Shown one piece after another: positions 4,443 through 8,616 of a stretch of 8,616 bases of DNA. Below the pieces are notes generated by a model. That model had not been told where the DNA came from. It searched no databases and saw only the letters and a list, made by a program, of their open reading frames with translations. The stretch spans positions 1 to 8,616 of the forward strand of contig CALXGC010000103.1 in NCBI GenBank assembly GCA_944387755.1. Direction: 5' to 3'. The DNA comes from an uncultured Oscillospiraceae bacterium (lineage in GTDB: Bacteria > Bacillota_A > Clostridia > Oscillospirales > Oscillospiraceae). Every line of letters begins with the position of its first letter. The first letter of the stretch is position 1. Position numbers and translations under genes: made by a program.

Positions 4443-4456
4443 CAGGAGGTTTGGAT

Positions 4457-6520
4457 ATGGCAGAAGAAGTGGGCATTGTCATGAGCTTATACGACCAGGT
4501 GAGCCCCACGCTGAAGACCATTGCCGGAAATACCAGAGCCTTCGATAAGAGTCTGGACGACTTGGAGCAGGGGCTGAAGCAGTACGACAAGGTGCAGACC
4601 GGCCTGACCAAAGATCTGTCCGCCCTGAAGAAGGCCATGGAGGAGTCCAACCAAAAGGTGATTGCCGCCCGGAAGGAGTACAAAAAGCTCAACGACGAGG
4701 CCAGCAAGGGGGCGTTGGACGAGGCCATCGAGGAACAGGCCCAGTTAAAGCGGCGGCTGACGGAGACGGAGAGCGCCATCCGGAATCAGAGCAAGCTCTA
4801 TGAGGACCTGTATTCCAAGGCCCGGCAGGCGGCCAAGGGAATCAAGGACGTGTCCACTCAGGCCAGCATTGCGGATAACCGGGCGGGAGGCGGCTCCTCC
4901 GGCGGAGCGGGCTCTGTGTTGTCCGCACTGGGCAAAGCCGGGATTTATGACATGGTGGGAGACGTGGGTTCTCAGCTGATCGACGTGTTTGGGGAGAGCG
5001 CCCTTGGACAGCCGCTGGCGACGGCGGTGAGCAGTACACTCTCCGGAGCCGCCAGCGGCGCGGCCATCGGCTCCATGGTGCTTCCCGGCGCGGGAACCGC
5101 CGTAGGGGCCGCGGCCGGCGGCCTGCTGGGCGCGGCGACCGGAGGCAGCCAGATCTATGCGGCAAAGGACGACGCCTTCAAGTCCTATGTTCAGGAGAGC
5201 GTAGAGGGGCAGCTGGAGGAGATGGACTCCATCCGTTCCTCCGGCTCCGCCACGGCAGGACAGCGGGAGCAGGATCAGATCGCCTTTGCACAGCGGTTCG
5301 GCAGCGGCGAGGCCGCCCAGGACTACCTGGACCAGGTGAAAGCTATGGCGGTGAACACCAACTACACCTATGACGAGATCACCGGCTACTCCAAGTCCCT
5401 GCTGAACAGCTACAGTCCGGAGGAGACCCTGGGGGTACTCCAGAAGCTCAGCGACGCCACAGCGGGGCTGAATCTGGATTCCAGCGGCGTGTCCATGTTT
5501 ATCGCGGGTCTAAGCCGGATGCGGACCACGGACAAGACAACCCAGGAGTATCTGAATTACTTCTCCGAGCGGGGGCTGGATGTGTATGAGGCCCTCTCCC
5601 GGAGTACCGGGGCGGACAAGAGCCGGATCAGCGAGATGGTCACCGGCGGGGAGATCGGCGGCACGGAGGCCGCCCAGGCCATCCTGGACTACATCCAGGA
5701 GGAGTTCGGCGGGCTGAGCGAAAAGCTGGCCTCCACGTATGACGCTATGGTGGACAACCTGGGGGACGCGGAGGCCAACCTGAACGCCCGCATGGGCGAG
5801 GGCTACAACGAGGCCCGGAAGGCGGGCATCGAGGCCCAGCAGGATTGGCTGGACAGCGAAGAGCTGGGGGACGCCTATGAGGCCATCGGGGCCTGGAAGG
5901 CCGAGCTGGAGAACGCCAAGGAGCAGTATATCCGGGAGGCCGTGGACGAGGCCATGGGCTCGGAGGAGTACCAGACCGCCCAGGCGGAAGGGGACGCCGC
6001 CGAGATGGGCCGGATCATCATGCAGGCCAAGATCCAGGGCATGAACGAGTACAACGAAAACGAGGGCAAAGACGAGGTCCTGGCCCAAGAACTGGCCCTG
6101 ATCGATGGGGTGCGGGAGGACACGTCCCTGAACGACAGCTATTGGGATGCTGGGTATACTCTGGGCCAGGCATTTTCCAAGGGGCGCGCCGCCGGAATGG
6201 CTGACAGCACGATCCGCGCGGTGCACGGCGGCGACGGCGACGACGGACAGGAAACGTTCTGGGGAATCGTCAATTCGACCATTGGAAAAAACGCCTGGGG
6301 CCTGGACCGTGTCCCGTATGACAACTATCTGACTTACCTCCACGAGGGGGAGCGGGTGCTGACGGCCTCCCAGGCCCGGGAGATGGACCGGGGCGGCCTG
6401 CCGCCCATCAATATCACGGTATCCGGGAACACCTTTGGGGCGGGCATGGATGAGGCGGCGGTGGCGGAGGCTATCGCGGACACCGCGCTGCGGAAAATTC
6501 TGGCCGGATTCCAGGGGTGA
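4457..6520 (+). CDS. Tail tape measure protein
   Basis: This 687-residue protein sets tail length and occupies the tube lumen until ejection. Residues 25-130 are a long charged coiled coil, and residues 144-230 are a Gly/Ala-rich hydrophobic region with SGAASGAAIGSMVLPGAGTA, likely a membrane-active part. The middle contains SPEETLGVLQKLSDATAGL, then RTTDKTTQEYLNYFSERGLD, a pattern seen in tape-measure core domains. The end, from residue 615, holds GLDRVPYDNYLTYLHEGERV followed by LTA and an NITVSGNTF segment; this 'GldrVPyDnYla.LH.GErVLta' motif is frequent in Firmicutes tape measures. ATG 4457 has AGGAGG (4444-4449) 7 bases upstream; a 23-codon extension back to 4388 runs through the opposing promoter and lacks a site, so it is rejected. 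The protein is about half the length of PBSX XkdO, predicting a short tail of roughly 100 nm at 1.5 angstrom per residue. Confidence 0.93.
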   Translation: MAEEVGIVMSLYDQVSPTLKTIAGNTRAFDKSLDDLEQGLKQYDKVQTGLTKDLSALKKAMEESNQKVIAARKEYKKLNDEASKGALDEAIEEQAQLKRRLTETESAIRNQSKLYEDLYSKARQAAKGIKDVSTQASIADNRAGGGSSGGAGSVLSALGKAGIYDMVGDVGSQLIDVFGESALGQPLATAVSSTLSGAASGAAIGSMVLPGAGTAVGAAAGGLLGAATGGSQIYAAKDDAFKSYVQESVEGQLEEMDSIRSSGSATAGQREQDQIAFAQRFGSGEAAQDYLDQVKAMAVNTNYTYDEITGYSKSLLNSYSPEETLGVLQKLSDATAGLNLDSSGVSMFIAGLSRMRTTDKTTQEYLNYFSERGLDVYEALSRSTGADKSRISEMVTGGEIGGTEAAQAILDYIQEEFGGLSEKLASTYDAMVDNLGDAEANLNARMGEGYNEARKAGIEAQQDWLDSEELGDAYEAIGAWKAELENAKEQYIREAVDEAMGSEEYQTAQAEGDAAEMGRIIMQAKIQGMNEYNENEGKDEVLAQELALIDGVREDTSLNDSYWDAGYTLGQAFSKGRAAGMADSTIRAVHGGDGDDGQETFWGIVNSTIGKNAWGLDRVPYDNYLTYLHEGERVLTASQAREMDRGGLPPINITVSGNTFGAGMDEAAVAEAIADTALRKILAGFQG

Positions 6521-6570
6521 GCCCCCTCAGCCGGCCTCTGGCCGGCAGCTCCCCCGCAGAGGGAGAAGCC
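6521..6570 (+). repeat. Intergenic palindromic repeat-like element
   Basis: The space after the tape measure holds a perfect 7-pair hairpin GCCGGCC/GGCCGGC (6530-6536 and 6540-6546, loop TCT). A second stem follows, CTCCC/GGGAG (6549-6553 and 6561-6565). An outer alternative pairs CCCTC (6524-6528) with GAGGG (6559-6563), so the element can fold as two adjacent hairpins or one branched structure. The framework CCCCCTCAG-hairpin-CAGCTCCCCC-n-GAGGGAG resembles short palindromes I associate with intergenic regions of Oscillospirales genomes. There is no T run for termination. It is placed in the gap between two structural genes without disrupting either. Confidence 0.6.
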
Positions 6571-6591
6571 TTTTGGAGAAGAGGTGATTGA

Positions 6592-7320
6592 ATGCTGCGA
6601 ATAATGTCGTTTGTGGACCCGTCCACCAGCAAGGAGCTGGTCCTCCCGGTGACCCCGGCCCGGTACTTCTGGTGCCACCCCACTAAAATTGAGGTGGTGA
6701 GCCTGGACCAGCTGGGAGAGGCCACCCTGCACTGCGGCTATAAAATGGGAGACTGCACCCTGGAAAACGTCCTGCTCCCGGCCCAGCAGTACCCGTTCAT
6801 GGTCCCGGGGAGCCGGGCCGCCCCGTACGAATACCTCTATGATCTGGAGGTGTGGTGCGACAAGGGCGCTCAGCTGCAGTGGATCGTGTCCGGGACCTCC
6901 GTCAACGCCTCGGTGGTGATCGAGGAGATCACCCAGGGGGAACAGGACGGGACCAACGACCTCTATTTGACTATTGCCATGCGGCAGTGGCAGAGGCTGG
7001 AGACTCCGGTCCTGGCCCTGTCCGGGGGCGGGGCAGCCACCGCCCGGGACAGCCAGACGGGGGCGGCCAGCACCAAAACGTATACGGTGCAGTCCGGGGA
7101 CTGTCTCTGGAGCCTGGCGGAGAAATATTACGGGGACGGCTCCCAGTACAAAAAGCTGGCGGCGGCCAACCCGGAGATCACCAATCCAAACCTGATCTAC
7201 CCCGGCCAGGTGCTGACCATCCCGGCGGCGGACGATCTGCCCGCCGCCCAGGCGGACAGCGCCAGCGCCGCGCTGGCCGGCCGCCTGAACTGGACCGGCA
7301 GCGGGTGGACGTTGTCGTAG
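6592..7320 (+). CDS. xkdP: LysM-domain baseplate/tail protein (XkdP-like)
   Basis: This 242-residue protein has two parts. Residues 1-140 are a beta-rich domain with LPVTPARYFWCHPTKIEVVS and LYDLEVWCDKGAQLQWIVSG segments, typical of the XkdP N-terminal region that attaches near the tube end. After a Ser/Gly/Ala linker (about 143-160), a LysM domain spans 163-211: YTVQSGDCLWSLAEKYYGDG, then an ANPEITNPNLIYPGQVLTIP end, with the 'V..GD.Lw.lA.ky.g' and 'N...i.nPn.iyPGq.l.iP' signatures. LysM folds bind GlcNAc-containing glycans; in contractile tails such proteins act like T4 gp53 or P2 gpX to join baseplate parts and may touch peptidoglycan. ATG 6592 has GAGG (6581-6584) 7 bases upstream. The Ala/Ser-rich C-terminal 30 residues look flexible. 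Confidence 0.92.
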   Translation: MLRIMSFVDPSTSKELVLPVTPARYFWCHPTKIEVVSLDQLGEATLHCGYKMGDCTLENVLLPAQQYPFMVPGSRAAPYEYLYDLEVWCDKGAQLQWIVSGTSVNASVVIEEITQGEQDGTNDLYLTIAMRQWQRLETPVLALSGGGAATARDSQTGAASTKTYTVQSGDCLWSLAEKYYGDGSQYKKLAAANPEITNPNLIYPGQVLTIPAADDLPAAQADSASAALAGRLNWTGSGWTLS

Positions 7321-7330
7321 AGGGAGCGCT

Positions 7331-8299
7331 ATGGCAGATACATTTTCCTATCGTTTTCTTGTGACCGCCCCAGGCGGCGGCGAAGTCCGGGACCTGACAG
7401 CGCTGGTACAGTCCCTCACCTGGACGGGAGACGTGCGGCAGACGGCCCGGGAGCTGACCTGCGCCCTGGCAGTCCCCCGGGACGGCAGCGTGGAGATCCC
7501 GCCCCTGGAGGAAGGAGCCTGGCTGACGCTGGAAGCGGAGGGGACGGCGCGGTTTTTCGGGACGCTGCTGCAGTGCACCACCAGCAGCCAGAGCGTTACC
7601 GTCAATCTCTCCGCCCTGGACCGGGGGCGGTTCCTGGCGGGCAACGAGGGGTACTACAACTTCTCCAACACCACCCCGGAGGCGGCGGCCGCGCTGATCT
7701 GCCGGGACTTCCAGATCCCGACGGCCGGTCTGGCCGCCACGGGAATCCCTCTGAACAGGAACTTCCCGGGCGAAACGCTGGACGCCATCCTCCGCACCCT
7801 ATACGCGGCGGCGGGGGAGCAAAACGGGAAGCGGTATCAGCTTCGCTTCACCGGGACCGGAGAACTGGAGATTGTGGAGAAGCCCTCCACAGCCTCCCTG
7901 GAGATCGCCCAGACCATGGGTGTGACCAACACCTGGAACATCACCGACCTGTGCAACAGCGTGGCCATCTACGCCGACGGCGGGGCTCTGGTGCGGACGG
8001 TGGAGGACGGGCCCTCCCAGGCCCTCAACGGACGGCTGTCCCACACACTGGTCCAGCGCTCCGGGGAGGACGCCGGGGCCAAGGCCCAGGCCTGGCTGGA
8101 GGACCACGGTCTGAAGCAAAATCTGACGGTGGAGGTGCTTGCGCCGCCCCTAGACCTGATCGCTGGAGCGGCAGTGATCCTGCGGGACACGGGCAGCGGG
8201 GTGAGCGGCCTGTTCTGGGTGGACGCGGACACTCACACCTGGAAAAACGGACAGCATTTGGGAAAATTCACCCTGAATTTCCGAAACATCATGGAGTGA
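7331..8299 (+). CDS. xkdQ: Baseplate hub protein (XkdQ / YqbQ-like, gp27-gpD type)
   Basis: This 322-residue protein follows the LysM gene by 10 bases. The start has a DLTALVQSLTWTGDVRQTAR strand region, then RELTCALAVPRDGSVEIPPL and a GTARFFGTLLQ barrel strand. A middle section reads ALDRGRFLAGNEGYYNFSNT, then TPEAAAALICRDFQIPTAGL, followed by GETLDAILRTLYAAAGEQNG. The end has DAGAKAQAWLEDHGLKQNLT and a final beta domain with AGAAVILRDTG and GLFWVDADTHTWKNGQHLGK. This layout of two barrel-like halves around a helical insert matches XkdQ/YqbQ proteins, structural counterparts of T4 gp27 and P2 gpD, which form the trimeric hub that takes over from the hexameric tube. ATG 7331 has AGGGAG at 7321-7326. 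Length is normal for the family (about 325). Confidence 0.92.
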   Translation: MADTFSYRFLVTAPGGGEVRDLTALVQSLTWTGDVRQTARELTCALAVPRDGSVEIPPLEEGAWLTLEAEGTARFFGTLLQCTTSSQSVTVNLSALDRGRFLAGNEGYYNFSNTTPEAAAALICRDFQIPTAGLAATGIPLNRNFPGETLDAILRTLYAAAGEQNGKRYQLRFTGTGELEIVEKPSTASLEIAQTMGVTNTWNITDLCNSVAIYADGGALVRTVEDGPSQALNGRLSHTLVQRSGEDAGAKAQAWLEDHGLKQNLTVEVLAPPLDLIAGAAVILRDTGSGVSGLFWVDADTHTWKNGQHLGKFTLNFRNIME

Positions 8300-8327
8300 G
8301 AAACCGCATGGAAAAGGAGGAATAGTC

Positions 8328-8606
8328 ATGGCAAAGACGTTGGATGAGAGCGTGGGCGTGCTGCTCCAGGCCGTGGAGACGGTGAGCGCCAACCGCCAGC
8401 GCCCGGACTCCCTGGCTCTGGGAACGGTAACGGCGGAGGGCCGGGACAGCCTTCGGGTGCAGTGCGGGGGGACTGTCTTGACCCGGGAGAACCTTTGGAT
8501 CGGCTCGGGGATGAGCGTCTCCGCCCTGGACGTGGGAGACGAGGTGGTTTTGCTGACCCAGGACCAGCAGCGGTATTACATCATCTGTAAGGTGGAGCCG
8601 GTATGA
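8328..8606 (+). CDS. xkdR: XkdR-like baseplate protein (DUF2577 family)
   Basis: This 92-residue protein has an N-terminal helix (AKTLDESVGVLLQAVETVSA) followed by a small beta barrel: LALGTVTAEGRDSLRVQCGG, an ENLWIGSG loop and a VGDEVVLLTQDQQRYYIICK end. The 'l.lGtV........v.......l....l.....v...l..Gd.V.ll....gq.yyvl.kv' pattern is that of the DUF2577/XkdR family, an OB-fold-like barrel thought to contribute to the baseplate hub near the spike. ATG 8328 has AAAGGAGG (8313-8320) 7 bases upstream, one of the clearest sites in the operon. It ends in an ATGA overlap with the next gene. Slightly short for the family (about 100-120), but the ends look intact. Confidence 0.88.
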   Translation: MAKTLDESVGVLLQAVETVSANRQRPDSLALGTVTAEGRDSLRVQCGGTVLTRENLWIGSGMSVSALDVGDEVVLLTQDQQRYYIICKVEPV

Positions 8607-8616
8607 GTCAATTATT
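8603..8616 (+). CDS. Start of the next gene, expected XkdS-like (3' end missing)
   Basis: ATG 8603 overlaps the XkdR stop as ATGA and opens MSQL before the window ends. Only four complete codons are visible, so the identity cannot be read. In Xkd-type modules the gene after xkdR is xkdS (DUF2634, a gp25-like wedge protein), followed by the baseplate J protein; that expectation rests on order alone. Translation would be coupled to xkdR, helped by GGTGGAG at 8591-8597. Confidence 0.55.

Noticed and set aside
4388..4456. A 23-codon N-terminal extension of the tape measure from ATG 4388
   Set aside because: No ribosome binding site precedes it, it overlaps the moron promoter on the other strand, and AGGAGG is properly spaced before ATG 4457.
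4390..4779. Upstream extension of the moron frame on the minus strand, giving 264 codons
   Set aside because: It lies antisense to the tape-measure coiled coil and spans the moron's own promoter; the ribosome binding site AAAGGGGG supports the ATG at 4389.
5510..6343. A 277-codon minus-strand frame inside the tape measure
   Set aside because: Leu/Val/His-biased antisense shadow of a highly codon-biased gene, with no start signal.
1..8616. CRISPR arrays, tRNA or rRNA genes, attachment sites and insertion sequences
   Set aside because: No regularly spaced repeats, cloverleaf genes, transposase frames or integrase-linked core sites were seen anywhere in the window.

Overview
This window is part of the late (virion) region of a contractile-tailed phage or prophage of the PBSX/Xkd type. 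The order is: putative head-tail connector, gp10-like tail-completion protein, tail terminator, sheath, tube, tail assembly chaperone, tape measure, LysM baseplate protein, XkdQ-like hub, XkdR-like protein, and the first codons of an XkdS-like gene. GC content is high, start sites use AGGAGG-type ribosome binding sites, and one intergenic palindrome is of a style I associate with gut Oscillospirales. The host is therefore probably a high-GC gut Clostridia lineage such as Flavonifractor or a relative; this is inference. No terminase, portal, integrase or lysis gene lies in the window, so a free phage, a prophage and a defective tailocin cannot be told apart.

Layout. Positions 2-2917 hold the connector, completion, terminator, sheath and tube genes, nearly all overlapping by 1-4 bases or closely spaced on the + strand. 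Positions 2918-3382 look like a 'gap' but hold a compact cassette: a consensus-type promoter on each strand facing inward, a 27-codon membrane peptide with an ideal ribosome binding site, a structured leader, hairpins acting as terminators on both strands, and a 13-base perfect inverted repeat placed exactly at the two predicted transcript starts. This resembles a type I toxin-antitoxin locus, whose mRNA would be held inert by 5'-3' pairing and countered by an antisense RNA. Positions 3383-3951 encode the XkdN-like chaperone and, through an A AAA AAC slip site at 3769-3775, a -1 frameshifted long form. Positions 3952-4442 hold a second cassette on the opposite strand: a promoter, a 134-residue two-helix membrane protein and its own terminator, i.e. 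a moron. Positions 4457-8616 return to the + strand operon: tape measure, a palindromic repeat, then LysM, hub, XkdR and the start of XkdS.

Together the + strand genes build a contractile tail: sheath around tube, chaperone and tape measure setting tail length, and LysM/hub/XkdR proteins starting the baseplate. The two cassettes flank the chaperone gene on either side. They carry their own promoters and terminators, so they could be expressed from a silent prophage. They are the most novel content of the window.
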